DNA of 64,000 nucleotides, taken from NCBI GenBank assembly GCA_947650285.1, contig CANTFL010000608.1, positions 1 through 64,000 on the forward strand. The letters are read 5' to 3'. The stretch comes from Hyaloperonospora brassicae (lineage: Eukaryota; Oomycota; Peronosporomycetes; Peronosporales; Peronosporaceae). Below the pieces are notes generated by a model. The model worked only from the letters and a program-made list of their open reading frames with translations, was not told the origin of the DNA and searched no databases. Of the stretch, positions 32,161 through 44,337 are shown in pieces. Position numbers and translations under genes: made by a program. The first letter of the stretch is position 1. Every line of letters begins with the position of its first letter.

Positions 32161-34191
32161 ATGATCCTAGAAGCGCTGCGAGCTGGCGCGGTGTCCGCTG
32201 GGACGCTGCTCCGTCTGCGCGAGCTCGGAGTGTGTATGCGCTGCTGCATGCGGTTCGCTTACATTGAGGACTTGGCCGCCTATGCGTGCGTTGATTGGCC
32301 CACCAGGGCGGACGTTTCTCCTGAGACGCCCGTGACACACGTGCCAAAGTCCTTAGCTGCTCATAACTCGTATCGCTCTGCTCGCTGTTGGTTTTGTTTT
32401 GGATTCGACAGAGAATCGGACGAAAAGATATTGCAGGCCGTGCAAGATTTTTCCACGGAAAGCGGCGTGGTGGTCGTCGATCCGCAGCAAGTGTCGGGTT
32501 CGTGGCATGGACGTGTCAATGAGACAGGGGTAAGGTTGACCTGCTTTTGCCAGGTTGTACGTGCTGTCTAGGCATCTTGAATGCACCGCTCGTAGAACAG
32601 GTGCTGGCTGACGTGCAGCAGTTGGCGGAGAAAGGAGACTACGACGTTAGGGATTTCGCACTCAACATAAAACTACCCGGTGTGGTGCTGTTGCGCGAGT
32701 ACTCGCTATTGCGCTTTATACACCCAGACACAAAAAAGTGTGCACGGAAAACACCGTTTGATCTTAAAGATGTGCTGAAGGTTTGCAGCGTGTGATGCCA
32801 ATGGACTGCAGTCTCCTCTGTGGTCGATATTCACCGATTTTGCATTTGTATTGGACAGTCTTTACTAGCGCCATCCATTTCACGGATACTAGCGAATGCC
32901 GAGTGCGTTACAACCGGTAAATTTGCAGTCTTGCTTGACATAAAGCACGATGAGTCCGTTGATGAAGTGCGCCAGATCCCGGCGATCAAGGTATAATGAT
33001 CAGCTCTGAAATCGTGGTGGTATTGTGTCTCATTCTGTGCAACGATTCGGTCCCTTGTCTCTATCTCGCAGAAACAACTAGAAGGGTCGCGGAAACGCGG
33101 TCGTGGTCCACTTCCTGTATTTGATGGTTTTGGTGCAGTATCCCGCGCTCTCGCTGCACTTCAAACGATGCCTGAGACTATCAAGAGTCCACCGACTCGA
33201 CTCACGACTACACCGCACGCTGTGATTACGTTTGAGCGCGACCCGGTGTACATGCAGGGGCGATACCTAAAGTTTCAGCGCGGACTGAGCCAGACACCGT
33301 GGGTGTTGGATGGCGAGCGATTGGGTGAGTCCTCTGTAGAAGAGTGCATTGGCGAGATCGCGCTGCCCTTTTTTCGGGGCTCAAGCTACAAGTTCCACAC
33401 AGCTGGTCGCGAAGATGTTGACGTGCGTATGCTAGGAAATGGGAGGCCATTTATTTTGGAGATTTTAGGTAAGCTCCAACTACCTACGTTGTGGACATTG
33501 TGAAATGATGTTGTGATTTTGGGGACTCACCGGACCCGTTATGATTTGTAGACGCCAAGAAAGCGTACCTGGAGCAGTTTGAATACGACCATATACAAAA
33601 GGTAGTAAACGATGCGAATCGAGGTGCTGTTGAGATTGTCCAAGCCAAGAGCTCTACCAAGGACTATTTTGCGGGACTTCAAGCTGGCGCAGACTCGAAG
33701 ATGAAAACCTACTGGTGCTTTATCTCTTTGAAAATCATGTGGTGAACATTCGTTTCAGCTGACGGTGGTGTGTCTCTTTTACTTATCAGTTGTGTCGTGT
33801 GGTCGGAAAATGCGTTAACACCCGATGCTATTGCGAGCATCAATGCCATCCACGATCTCACGATCGAGCAACAGACTCCTGTCCGCGTACTGCATCGCCG
33901 AACGCAAATGACTCGGCCGAAGACGATTCATTCTGCCAAGTGCGAGGTGCTAAACAAGCACTACATGTTGTTGCGCCTCTCAACTTCTGCGGGAACGTAC
34001 GTCAAGGAGTTTGTGCACGGCGACCGTGGCCGCACCACTCCCAACGTCGCATCCATGCTGGTACGCTTCGAAGCTATGTCTAGGCATGCTGCTGTTCTCT
34101 GACGTTGCTGTTTTTTGTGACGCTTGAAAATCAGGGCTGCGACGCTGACATTATACAACTCGATGTCGAATCCCTTATTGACGCTCAGTAG
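32161..34191 (+). CDS. PUS10: tRNA pseudouridine synthase PUS10 homolog
   Basis: Exons at about 32161-32529, 32556-32780, 32859-32990, 33072-33468, 33552-33714, 33790-34060 and 34135-34191, about 537 residues (human PUS10 is 529). The N-terminus has paired Cys motifs (CMRC, CWFC). The catalytic domain has SQTPWVLDGERLGESSVEE, then the catalytic-Asp region GREDVDVRMLG with RPFILEI, and the C-terminal STSAGTYVKEFVHGDRGRTT and CDADIIQLDV. PUS10 makes pseudouridine in the tRNA T-loop. The first exon junction is uncertain: the two frames are separated by only about 24 bp, so either a small sequence error or an unusual junction is present. The other junctions keep phase. Confidence 0.88.
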
Positions 34192-37025
34192 CCGGCCAAC
34201 TTTTGCATGTCTTTTGGTCATGCAACATTCGACATAAAGGTGGTTTCGGTCGTCTCGTTGTGAGGCCAGTACTAGAAGTATCGAAAATTAAAGAGCTTAT
34301 ACAGAAGCTTGTCTTGTTTTTTCCAAGCTTCGTCGCAGAATTATGGCGTCTCGGGGAACCTGGCAGTAGTGTGACCGTCTAATTCGAAAGTTTGCTTGTG
34401 CAATGGACAGCCAAAGCTAGCTATTGAGCATCTGTCGCCATGGACGGTGCAAGACGGACGTTTGCACATGCGTGCGATAGCTTATACGACACCACTTTCA
34501 TTGTCTCTTCTTTTGCTTGTTGTAAACTGACTAAAGTACTTTATCAGCACTCGCGACATCGCGATTCTGCTGACTTTTTCCATCTTTTTACCGCATTGTA
34601 TTGTTATGTCCATGTAAACAGCGGATGTGTTTTGTCTGCACCACTGAAGCGATTAAAATTACAAAACGTTCTATGATCCGTCAAGGAAGATGAGTTGGTG
34701 CAACTGGTTTGTATTTTACAGTAGACTACGTCTTGCTGGCTTTGATGTCATCGACTCAGTGCTTCACTATCGGCAACCACTCACCATAAGCATTCGAGCC
34801 TGAGAACTGGTCTTACTTCTCCGCGGCCACCTCCATTTTGGCCATCGACTAGACAAAGGGCAAAGGATGGAACGACGCAATAGCATACACGACGTGCTCG
34901 TCTTCATTATGCGGGGAATACGACACGACGTCAAAGGCGCTTAAGATCACGCAAGTCAAGATTCGTCGTCGGCATTGGCAGCTGTCGATATTGCGGAAAT
35001 GAGGCGCGAAGCTTAGTCGTCCGTCGCATTGTCGACTGCTCTCCTCCGTACACCAGAGTACCCGTAGATCGACGCACAGAGTCTGCACAGTCAGTCGCCT
35101 TCGGATAAGATCCGCTGGATGTCGGCCACCCATGTTGTGCAGAGCAGCGGCCGTCCGATCGAACGTGTGGCATAGGCGCTCTTGGATGAACGTTGGTAGG
35201 GCCAACAATCACAACATGACGAAAGCCCTCGTTGAGCGACAGTTCGATGACCTCTCCTGAAGCAGTGACTCTTACCGCAAAGAAAGCAAGCACGTGAGCT
35301 GTGCATGGCCAGGCGGGCGCCTGGTAGCACACTGACGCTATTTGCGCTGTTCTGTCGTGCGTCGAGCACGTAGTAATGTGTAGAGTCAGTCCCGTGGGCC
35401 CTAATCGACGTCATCGCACCTTTCTGGTGATTGGGGCGCGCAAGAGCTGTGGCTCCACGATGGGTCGATCGATGGGTAGAACCAGTGCGTGCGTGGATCT
35501 AGCGGAGCTGGTTTTGGCAACTTGTTCGTAATGCCGGGCGCTGTTTTGTAACATTGGACAAAACAGCGCCCAGCATTACGAAGCGCACAACAACTTCGCG
35601 ACCGGAAAGCGCTCATAAATAGACCACGGACACCACTAGCACTCGCACGTCGTGACCTCTTTACCGTACATAAAAAGGACAAGCGCTGTGTAACGTTACG
35701 AACGTCATGGATTCTGACGAGGTGTCGCTATCTAGTCGACGTCGTGTCGCTGCTTTAAAGAATAGTTGCCCTTCTTTTTTTGTGGGTGATTGTGACCAGA
35801 TTCGGTTTGCCACTCACGCATTCAACTGAGCCTCAGGAGTCGCGAATTTAATGACTTCTGGTACAGCGGCCGCAGCAATTGGCTGGTACATTTTGCAACG
35901 GTGCGGCTTTGTCGCCATGCATGCTGGAACGTTGTAGTAAAGAGGGCTCGCTGTATTCGGGCAGTTCTCGATGCAGTAGTTCGTTGCAATTGCGGCTGAG
36001 TTGAGCCTTGCTTTGTTGCAATTATTAGACTTTCGACAAGACAGCTCTTTGACTTAATCAATTTTTACATGTTGCTGAGAAGGCGAGAGAAGCTAAGGAG
36101 CTGTACTTGTCCATGCCGTTCTCGTTCAGTGCCCATACAAAGGCCGTAGTGCAAATTGGCGGTTTGATAGGGTGGCGCCAGATTGGTCGTCATGTTGTGC
36201 CAAATATCGCTTGCTCTGTCGTTCGGACAAACGATTTTTCACTATCGAACGACGAATTGTCGTTCATCACAAAGTGATGAATCAAATGCATGACCGTGAG
36301 TCTTGCAGAAGCACATTCGAGTCGCGCGAGGTATGAACGGCTTCATTGCAACAATGCTGCTTCGATGACTCGCGAAAGAGCAATCTGCCATCCATCGTAT
36401 GTATTCAACTCTATAATGAAGGCATAATTTGCTATCACTAGACAATGGCCTTATTTGCAACCTCAATTTGCGGTGCAAGACATGCAAAAGAAAACAAGCG
36501 GTGTGGTTCCGCGTGACATTGTAGCAAGTTGTAATCCCTACAAGTGAAGCTGTTTTAGTATGACGGATCTCTAGATGAACGACTTCATTCAACAACAGAA
36601 ATAGCTTCTTAACTAATGCGTGTATGTTGGTGATTGGTGGATCATGCGATAAACTGATTGCTTGTTATTTCAGTCTTTACAAAAAGGAGCTAGTTCGTGT
36701 TGATTGTGTCGTTCATAATCTGCAGCTGACCAGAATTGGAATCAAAAGGGCAAATCGAGCTTGCCGTGTCAAAGCCTGCAGCACTACGCTAGACCATACA
36801 CAATGTTTGTGTATTCAGCACCAAAAGCTACTCTACGCATCGAAGTAAGAGCTCACACGCAAGCTCTAAATCAAAGCTGAGAGAGAAACGGTTGCGGTTT
36901 GTAAAATACCAAACTTTTGGCGAACTATTACGCGGTACAAGATCGTTATTCTGTCTGCACATTGTAACCTACGCATCATCTTTGGGAGGTAAACGCTCGA
37001 AGCAGCGCACGACAATTGAACCAAA
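34192..37025. other. 2.8-kb intergenic region
   Basis: Short frames on both strands show no domain or codon continuity. The one clear structure is the hairpin at 35527-35580. Confidence 0.5.
35527..35580. repeat. Long hairpin, 23-bp arms with 8-nt loop
   Basis: 35527-35549 and the reverse complement of 35558-35580 match at 22 of 23 positions (CGTAATGC[C/T]GGGCGCTGTTT...). The loop is AACATTGG. It could be a foldback element or a structured RNA. There is no gene immediately beside it. Confidence 0.9.
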
Positions 37026-38086
37026 ATGGCAATCGCTTGGGGGCAGCGAGCACTGACAGCGCTCGTGGGAATACCGCTGGCGCTGTGTCTGCTCGTATCC
37101 GACGTGGGTGTGCTGCTTCTGGCTACATCGCTCTGCTGCTTGTCGCTCGTCGAGTTCACCGGCAACATCTGTCCGCCTATTGTGCCGCAAGCAAAGACAG
37201 AGACGAATAAGCACTTGCACCGCCTGCTTATCGTTGCGTCGGGCGCCGTACTGTGTGCAGGCGCATGGACAGGCGTTCGCATCGTCTATGGTTGGGAAAT
37301 GCAATTGTAGTGCTGCAGTAGAAGAGTTTGTGTCCTGAGGTATAGCTGCGGATTCTGATTCTGTCGTTTGTGCGGTTGCAGACACTTTGCGTCTCGGTAC
37401 GCTACTGACGATGTTCACTTTCCACGTTGCGACTGCAAGAAGAGTGGACCAGACAGGTTCGAGTGAATATACATAGCTTCGTTGTGGTGCGCTGCCGATG
37501 CTCTGACAACAGTCGTGTTGCTGTAGCGCTAGTCAAGTTGCTGCTGGACCTCTTTGCGCTGCTGTACATCGTGGACGGCTTTGGCCACGCCATATTGCTG
37601 CGCTATAGCTCCAGCAAGTACGGACTGGGACTGCTATTGCTTGGCCTGTGCTGCGCCTGGGTATGCGACAGTGCCGCCCTTGTAGCGGGGACCTTATTGG
37701 GCAATACCAAGCTGGTACCGGTTGTCAGTCCTGGCAAGACGTATGTAGGCACCATTGCTGGAATCGCCTCGAGTGTTGCTACAGTGCTAAGTATGTTTGC
37801 TTTGTCGGACTTCGCGACCGCGTTGTCGGTCGTGAGAGAAGATTGGCCACCGAGCCTGCTACCCCCTCCACAGACGGTGCCTTTTTCACACCAAGTTTTA
37901 CTGGGTGTGGTGCTTGGCGCGTTGTGCATCCTGGGAGATCTCGTGGAGTCATTTGTCAAACGCGTCGCCGGAGTCAAAGACTCGGGGGCCTTTTTTCCAG
38001 GTCACGGTGGCTGTCTCGACCGCATGGACAGCTTCTTGTTCGTTGCGCCGTGTCTACACTACTACTGTCAGTTTGCACTCACATAA
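37026..38086 (+). CDS. Phosphatidate cytidylyltransferase (CDP-diacylglycerol synthase)
   Basis: Exons at about 37026-37290, 37382-37456 and 37527-38086 give 299 residues, close to the size of bacterial-type CdsA enzymes. The protein has about eight hydrophobic segments. The family signature is near the C-terminus, SFVKRVAGVKDSGAFFPGHG followed by GCLDRMDS, with the K-D and H-G-G...D-R-x-D residues intact. It converts phosphatidic acid and CTP to CDP-diacylglycerol for phosphatidylinositol and phosphatidylglycerol synthesis, in ER, plastid-type or mitochondrial membranes. The first donor site (GTTGGG) is weak and could lie elsewhere; the other junction keeps phase. The start context is CCAAAATGG. 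It is convergent with the next gene, 70 bp apart. Confidence 0.9.
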
Positions 38087-38156
38087 AGAGGTGTGCGGTA
38101 CTCCTACACGCACATCAATAGAGACTCAACGATCAAAGCTGCTGCTGTCTTGCGAT

Positions 38157-38827
38157 TTACAATGTGGCATCAACGGCCTCCTCAACTATCGCTCCAATGC
38201 TGTGCTTGATTTCAGGCTCCGACGGATCGCTCAACAGCGACGACTTTGTCAGCGCTACCAGAGCCAGGTCTTCCACGCCAACGTCCCCTCGTTTTGACTT
38301 TGAGTTCTTCCGAAGAAACTTCTGGCGGTCCTTACGAGACCCACCAAACTTGCTCGAGTACCCTCGAATGCGATCCCTGCAGCCATTCGCGTCAGTCACT
38401 AGCACACGTTGCATAGTTGCAGTGCCTAACACCAACAAGTGATTTTGTGTAGACGTACGTGATGACGCCCGCATCGATGTCGTCGAGCTTGAAAGAGGTT
38501 CTGCGCATCGCCATCGTGTAGTCCGTGACTCTGCCGTCGCCCATACCTCGCAGTGCGTCCAGCTTGGCGACCGACTCGGCTTGTTGACGAGCAATGTCGT
38601 CGTACACGCACTTTTCGTTGTGTTTCGTGCACCAGTAGTAGACGCCTACACACACGAGTAACAAGACGCACATGTTCGACCCAAACGAGGACTAGGCGTG
38701 GCGCCGAGTAAGACACACACAGGCACAGAAGATGGCATAATCTCGTGCAAATACACACCTTCACCATGCCCTTCGCAATCACGCCAAAGACGACGAGCAG
38801 CAGCAGATAGTGCGTCCGGGGCTGCAT
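38157..38827 (-). CDS. Small two-segment membrane protein, unknown
   Basis: Three exons, 38827-38759, 38691-38459 and 38376-38157, give 173 residues. The introns (67 and 82 bp) have good GTGTGT/GTACGT donors and keep phase. There are two hydrophobic stretches at residues about 8-22 (LLLLVVFGVIAKGM) and 30-44 (CVLLLVCVGVYYW). A charged, mostly helical tail of about 125 residues follows, with a basic patch (GGSRKDRQKFLRKNSKSKRG). I do not recognise the family. Clean splicing supports a real gene. The second exon acceptor could also lie 30 bases downstream. Confidence 0.6.
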
Positions 38828-39874
38828 GACGACGCGTCGCTAGTGCGTTTTTACACAATGAATCAATTGGACGGATAAGACGCACATGTTTGAGCATTTG
38901 AATGATCTATCATCATTCTAAACAGGCCGTCCTAAATCTGAGAGCCAAGGCAGACATTTTACCTGGCATGACCTCACAGTCGCTGTTCGGCTGGACACTT
39001 ATTGCGACACGCAATTTGTGCAGCGAATTGACTCGGATAGATTGTACGATCTTATCGAAATGCGCAGATAATTAGCTAATTAAACGTAGTCGGTTCATTG
39101 TCTGCGAGAATGTCATCCCCTTCGTCGGCTATTGCTACTTATTGGGCGTACCCACCGGTCATGAGCCTATTCAGAGGTGAGGAATAAGCTTCGCCCTGAC
39201 GGCGATGCTTACCCGTGAGTGATTACATGAGCAGACTATGCATGAGTTGTTACGATTACGCCCCATGAATGTCAACGCTTGATGCATGCCTGTCCCAAGA
39301 GCGTGAGAGGTTTGGCTTTCGCAATCTGTTCAGGTACGCGAATAAATCGTCATGGACTCCTTCACAATCACTTGGAATTGATTAAAAGACAGCCAAATAC
39401 TCGCAACGCTTCAACATCGACTACTTGTAAGCCGATACACGATTCCCATCGCTCTCACAACGTGCAGAAATGGACAGGCGTAGATGAACGAGTGGCGGCA
39501 GAAAGTAGGAATGGTTCCCGCATATTGAGAGCTCGTGACTTGCCGACGACATCACGACCACAAAACGAATTGACGCGCGTTGGTCATCACCTACTGACGC
39601 CTACGCAGGCGAACGCGTAAGATTTCTGCCGCGTTTGGGTGACTCGAGAGCTCGCTTAACACGCTTTTATTCGCGATGAAGGCATACGAGAAGTAATCGG
39701 TCAAGTAGGACTCTCTTCACGCTGCGATAACGTTCGGTGAAGTTGCTTTTACTAAGAAGGGGACTCAATCGCACCACATGGACCTTTCGAATGCGATATG
39801 ACCCCTCAAACTAAGTCTCACACAACGTGGCACCGACTGAGTTGATCCTCGAGCTTCCGACTCTGTTCCTTGTA
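38828..39874. other. Intergenic region
   Basis: No supportable gene. The frame 39279-39620 (+) has no recognised content. Confidence 0.5.
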
Positions 39875-39890
39875 GCTCACTTTCCAATTG
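39875..39890 (+). promoter_or_regulatory. Oomycete initiator (Inr) core promoter
   Basis: GCTCACTTTCCAATTG fits the known oomycete initiator consensus (GCTCATTYYNCAWTTT) at nearly every position. It lies about 14 bp before the ATG at 39904. Confidence 0.75.
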
Positions 39891-39903
39891 CCAGACAAAC
39901 ACA

Positions 39904-40836
39904 ATGGTCCACCGCCGATCTACACGTACAGCCACCAAAGCTCCTCCTCCTCCCCGGAGCTCGTCCAAAATGAAGCAAAACGCCATTGCCAGCTCCTCTT
40001 CCGTGCGGCTGTTCATGTGCTCAGTCATTTTGCCCAATCTGTTGATGGTCGCCGTGGCCCTCGTGGCCGTCTGGTTCGAAGTCACGACCAGCGACTTTTA
40101 CGTGCAGTCAGCCGAGCTTTTGTCTCTGCTCAAGCGCTCGTTCATCTTCTGGGTCTGTCTGGCTGTGCGGATGCAGCTGAAAGACTTTGTGACGCCTCCC
40201 GAGCATACTCGTCGCGCCCCGTCGCTTTGGAAAGAGGGCCGGCGACACACCCGCGCGCTTTTTGCTGCAGTGGCTGCAAATTTGCTGGGAACGACAATCA
40301 TTCGTCCGGTGTTTGGCGCAGCACCGCAGTTCGAAGACACTGTGCGGCTCGTCGTGCCCATCTACTTCCTCGTCGAGGTCGTGGTCGACGGCCTTCGCTT
40401 CCCGCTCCCTTTACTCACGACAGTTGTTGGCCTGAGCGTCAGTTGGCTGAAGGCCGTGACGATCCCGAAACTTGTCATGGAGTGGCAGTCGACCACCAGT
40501 GCGCATCCGATAGCGTTTCTTGCGATTTCGACGGCCAACTTGTACGCCAGTGGCCTGGTGCTGCGGTATCTGGCAAACTACGCTCGGACACGTCGTGTTC
40601 TGGACGTGTCTATGGAGACCGTCACTTTCCTTGTCAAGAGCGTTGGAACCAGTGCTGCTGTTGCTGTCGTGGCCTACGTCGCAAATCATCTCATGGCGAA
40701 TAAGGAACGAGTACTGGAGGCCCGTGCTCTCTACTTCATTGTCGCATGGTTTGTGCTGGATAAGTACTGGAAGAAAGCAGTTCGAGAGCTGCTGATTTAC
40801 CTGTGTCTGTCAAAAGAGAAGTCAAAGGGCGAGTAG
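39904..40836 (+). CDS. Multi-pass membrane protein, unknown
   Basis: A single exon of 310 residues. A short basic, Ser/Pro-rich N-terminus (residues 1-35) is followed by about seven hydrophobic segments, including LFMCSVILPNLLMVAVALVA (36-55), ALFAAVAANLLGTTIIRPVF, VRLVVPIYFLVEVVVDGL, PLLTTVVGLSVSWL, IAFLAISTANLYASGLVL and SAAVAVVAYVANHL. It ends in a lysine-rich tail (SKEKSKGE). The oomycete initiator just upstream supports this start. No transporter or enzyme motif is visible, and I cannot name the family. Confidence 0.75.
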   Translation: MVHRRSTRTATKAPPPPRSSSKMKQNAIASSSSVRLFMCSVILPNLLMVAVALVAVWFEVTTSDFYVQSAELLSLLKRSFIFWVCLAVRMQLKDFVTPPEHTRRAPSLWKEGRRHTRALFAAVAANLLGTTIIRPVFGAAPQFEDTVRLVVPIYFLVEVVVDGLRFPLPLLTTVVGLSVSWLKAVTIPKLVMEWQSTTSAHPIAFLAISTANLYASGLVLRYLANYARTRRVLDVSMETVTFLVKSVGTSAAVAVVAYVANHLMANKERVLEARALYFIVAWFVLDKYWKKAVRELLIYLCLSKEKSKGE

Positions 40837-42939
40837 GACGAGGGCTTTGCAAGCATTATGGACATATCTGCCACGCACGTCATGGCTAGTCTTAGAACTT
40901 TCGTGTGTCTGGATCCGGCCGGCCTTAGCAGGCAGTCAACTGGACGTACATTGCCATCAAAATGCACACCTATGTAAAGAACTTCTTTTGCGTTTATCTT
41001 GCCGATTATATCTTTTGCTGCTTGTAGGTGGCTTCTTGCTACAAAGGTCAGTCCCGTACCTACTACCTAGTATTTGCGATCACGTGTACGCCGTTGCCAC
41101 GCATCAAAGCATCCGTTGCATCACTTGAACGCAACTTTGTAGGCTCGTAAAAAGTATGCATTGCAAGTGCGTTGATCAGCAGGAGGGTAACCGACCACTA
41201 AGTACCAATTTACACTCATATCGCGATCCATTCAGCAAAACCGCATCGTTTTGCAAATACAGGTTCGACAACCTCAGCCTATCAGGCAACAACGCGCAAG
41301 GTTGTTCGCAGCATTAGTATATCCAAATCAACGACAGACCCAACTGGTGTTGACCATCGAGTCGAAAAATGGTCGTTTACTTGGCCGGTGGCTGGCATCG
41401 TCTTATTGGTGTACTGCTCATAGCAGCAGGACCGGCATTCAGACGGGCAATCCAGAAATTCCTACGAATCGAGAAGTTTCTGCTGGCAACACAAACAAAC
41501 GCTTCCGGATAAACTATTGTGCAGCTTCTATTGATGTTGTCCTTGCCTTGATCGTCGCACATTGCACCAGCGAAACACGTATGTACACCACAAGCCTGTT
41601 GAGACTGAAGCCGAACGCGTTTGTGGTATGCATGTGTCTCGAGACAGTACTACCCGCTCGCGCACATCGTCTCGGACCTGAGCTTTCGCTAACGCAATAG
41701 CCGTGCAATAACACCGCTTCGTCACCAGCGAAGAGTTGAAATCGTCGACACTAGTCGCGACGTCCTTGTTTCAAGGCTTGAGCTCTTATCGCATACTCGC
41801 AAGTGCCAGAAGTTTCGTCGACGTTTGCAGTCTTACCACTCGTAAATATGTTGATTGCCAGCTTAGACAAGGAACGAGATCAATGAGACTGGACTCGCTA
41901 CATTTGCAGCACGCACGCAGACAGTCAAACGTGTCCAGCGTTTTAGTAGGTGGAGGGACGCTGACGATATGTCGCCCAACTTTCTTGCTCGGGACAAAAG
42001 CTTAGCAACATCACGACATCTTGGCACACAAAACTTGTTGTGCGTCAAAAGAAAATAGCGTTGTATCTGTTCACAAAGTATCTTGTGTGCTCTGGTAGCG
42101 CTCCGTGGTGATCTACTCTGCTATCCGCCATAAGCTCTATCCGTCGTTCAGGTCGTGCTTTTAAGAGAGCCAAAAGCGCTCAATGCATTGTTGTTACCGG
42201 AGTGTTTGGCGCTAAAAATTGCGTCGATTGCGACTACGATCATCAAAACGTCAAAAAATGATCACTTGACATCGCTGCGTCACAGAGAGAGAGAGACAGT
42301 GATGAAGCGTGACGTGTCATCGGCCAAAGCTTTTCCATTGCAACGACAACAGCTGAACTAAAAGACAAAGCAAATTTTGCGTCAAGTGGAGGTCCAGTGT
42401 TATGATTACACCACCGTCTCGATGCTCGTGAAAAAGAGGCTTGACGCGAAACTGCGGTGCACTACGAATGACAGTCGAGTACTGTCGACATGCCCTCGAT
42501 TTCGTGACAAACGAAAGGTTGTAACTGTGCGTCCGCCTCCTCGTCTGTTGTCGCCACGTAAGGGTACAACTTGGTGCAGCCCGAACGACACAAAAGCAAA
42601 GAGTTTTATCTCAGGTGCACACCTCAATGGTGAAGCTCACGGATCAGCAACACGCTGTCAGACGATAGGGTTTCTCTCAGCCCCAGCAGCGACGAGCTTT
42701 GGAAAAATCGCATACACATGCGAACATGCAGCTCAACAAGCGGTGCGATACGCGAATACCGATCTTGCGATTGCAGAAATGACATGTTTTGAGTATGGAA
42801 AAGTCCCTAAACTTTCACGTGAGTTAAGTTCAGCCGTCTTTTGACACAAAAATATCGCTGCACATACATACGTCGGCAGCCGCGCGTGGCTGTCGCTGTC
42901 ACTCGCACTGCTTCGAGTGTGCCACTCTGACTTCCCTTC
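40837..42939. other. 2.1-kb intergenic region
   Basis: Frames at 41251-41700 and 42377-42844 (+) are open by chance or unknown. Neither shows domains or supporting splice structure. Confidence 0.45.
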
Positions 42940-42955
42940 GCTCAGTACACAATTG
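42940..42955 (+). promoter_or_regulatory. Oomycete initiator (Inr) core promoter of the Rogdi-like gene
   Basis: GCTCAGTACACAATTG matches most positions of the oomycete initiator consensus and lies 10 bp before the ATG at 42966. Confidence 0.6.
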
Positions 42956-42965
42956 GAGCAGCAGC

Positions 42966-44337
42966 ATGTCCAGCAGTTTCGCGCGCTACGCCCGAGCGCC
43001 CATCGAGCAAGAGGTCGAGGAAGAGTTGGGCTCTTGGGTAAGTAGTGGAGGGCTGTCATTGCAATGCAATACCACGTGGAGGCTGACCTGTGACAACGAA
43101 TGGCTCGGGCAGAAACAAGAGACGCGGCATTTCCTGCTCCAGGACGTGACCTCGTCGATCACTTTCGCAGCGCGTGAACTCGAGCGGATCGATTTTATGT
43201 GGGGCCGCATCCGCTCTGACCGTGACGTGACTTCTACTGCGATTGACGCTGTTGTGCGCGTAGAGGTGCGTTGGCAGAGGACATGGGCCTGTCTGTACTG
43301 ATTCGACTTCTAACGTTCGACTATACTGTTGTATATCGTATTGTCTTTCGAGACGATAGGGCCATCTCGTGGTGTTTGCGAAAGTGATACCCAAGTTGAC
43401 CAAAGCCCAGCGGAACGCTCCGAGCAGTAGCACGTACGAGCGATTGCAATGGCTGACACGATCTGATGATGTGCTTGTTGTAACGTGCTTACTGTCGAAT
43501 GGATATCAGACTGCAGCATTATTGCGTGTTGGACCAGATCCTCGAATTCCACGGTATCGTACAGAGCCAAGCGAGGAACCTCGTGGCGCTTGAGAAGTTT
43601 ATGCGCGCGCAACGTTGTGACGTCATGGACGACCAGTGCAGCAACGAGAACGTCGAGGTTTATGTGGAGATCGTGCAGCAGACGTACCAGAGTCTTGGTC
43701 GTATCTGCCAGGAGCTGCGCAACGCTGCTAACGTCCTGCGGCTGCCCAGCCGTCGTCGATTCCCGTACTGCTCCCACGTTGACCACGTGCGTGCCTACTA
43801 TACAAATTTGTGCAAAGGCTTTGTAATTGTCGACTAATGCTTATATAATGGACAGACCTTCCAGCCGGCGCTTCCGTCTGAAGTCATTGTTGACTTTTCG
43901 ATACATCGAGGCGAATTGGTACGTGCATATACGTGCGCGTCATAGTTTCGTCCGACCTGATGTTGTTGTGTGTAATATTGTAGCTGGTCGAAGCTTTTAG
44001 CCTCGTGGCTACTCAGAAAGCGATCACGAATATACCCGAGGGCTGTGCGTCGAGGAGAGAGTTTGTCGGCTGCGTATGGTAAGCATCGTGGCGTTTGAGG
44101 ATACTCATACAACGCATTGATAATGATGCAAAAAGACTGATGGTCGTATCTTATCATGGCAGCACTTTCCGAGGACAAAAAGTCGAAATTGTTGAGTACA
44201 CTCGAGTGTCCGTGCCAATTCCGCCGCTAGAAGAGATGCTGGTTCACCTCGACGAGCAAATTATGTGGCTCGGTCATGTTCGAGATAATGCGAAAGCATT
44301 GCTTGATTGTCAAGACATGTATCATGATAAGTACTAG
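42966..44337 (+). CDS. Rogdi/Rav2-like protein (V-ATPase assembly regulator)
   Basis: Six exons (42966-43037, 43113-43265, 43517-43786, 43856-43918, 43984-44078, 44163-44337) join in phase to 275 residues, against 287 in human Rogdi. Resemblance is spread along the chain. It includes the helical pair FLLQDVTSSITFAARELERI, EIVQQTYQSLGRICQELRNA, then FQPALPSEVIVDFSIHRGEL and the C-terminal KVEIVEYTRVSVPIPPLEEM. Rogdi and yeast Rav2 act with DMXL/Rav1 proteins to assemble the vacuolar H+-ATPase. For exon 6 the acceptor at 44162 was chosen because the earlier AG at 44135 creates a stop. Identity is inferred from pattern, not from a search. Confidence 0.7.

Noticed and set aside
34440..36595. Several 70-120 codon frames as small secreted or effector genes
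   Set aside because: No signal peptide followed by RXLR or LFLAK-type motifs, and no splice or codon support.
42377..42844. 155-codon + strand frame upstream of the Rogdi-like gene
   Set aside because: No domain, no splice structure, and basic/Ser-rich composition of chance type.
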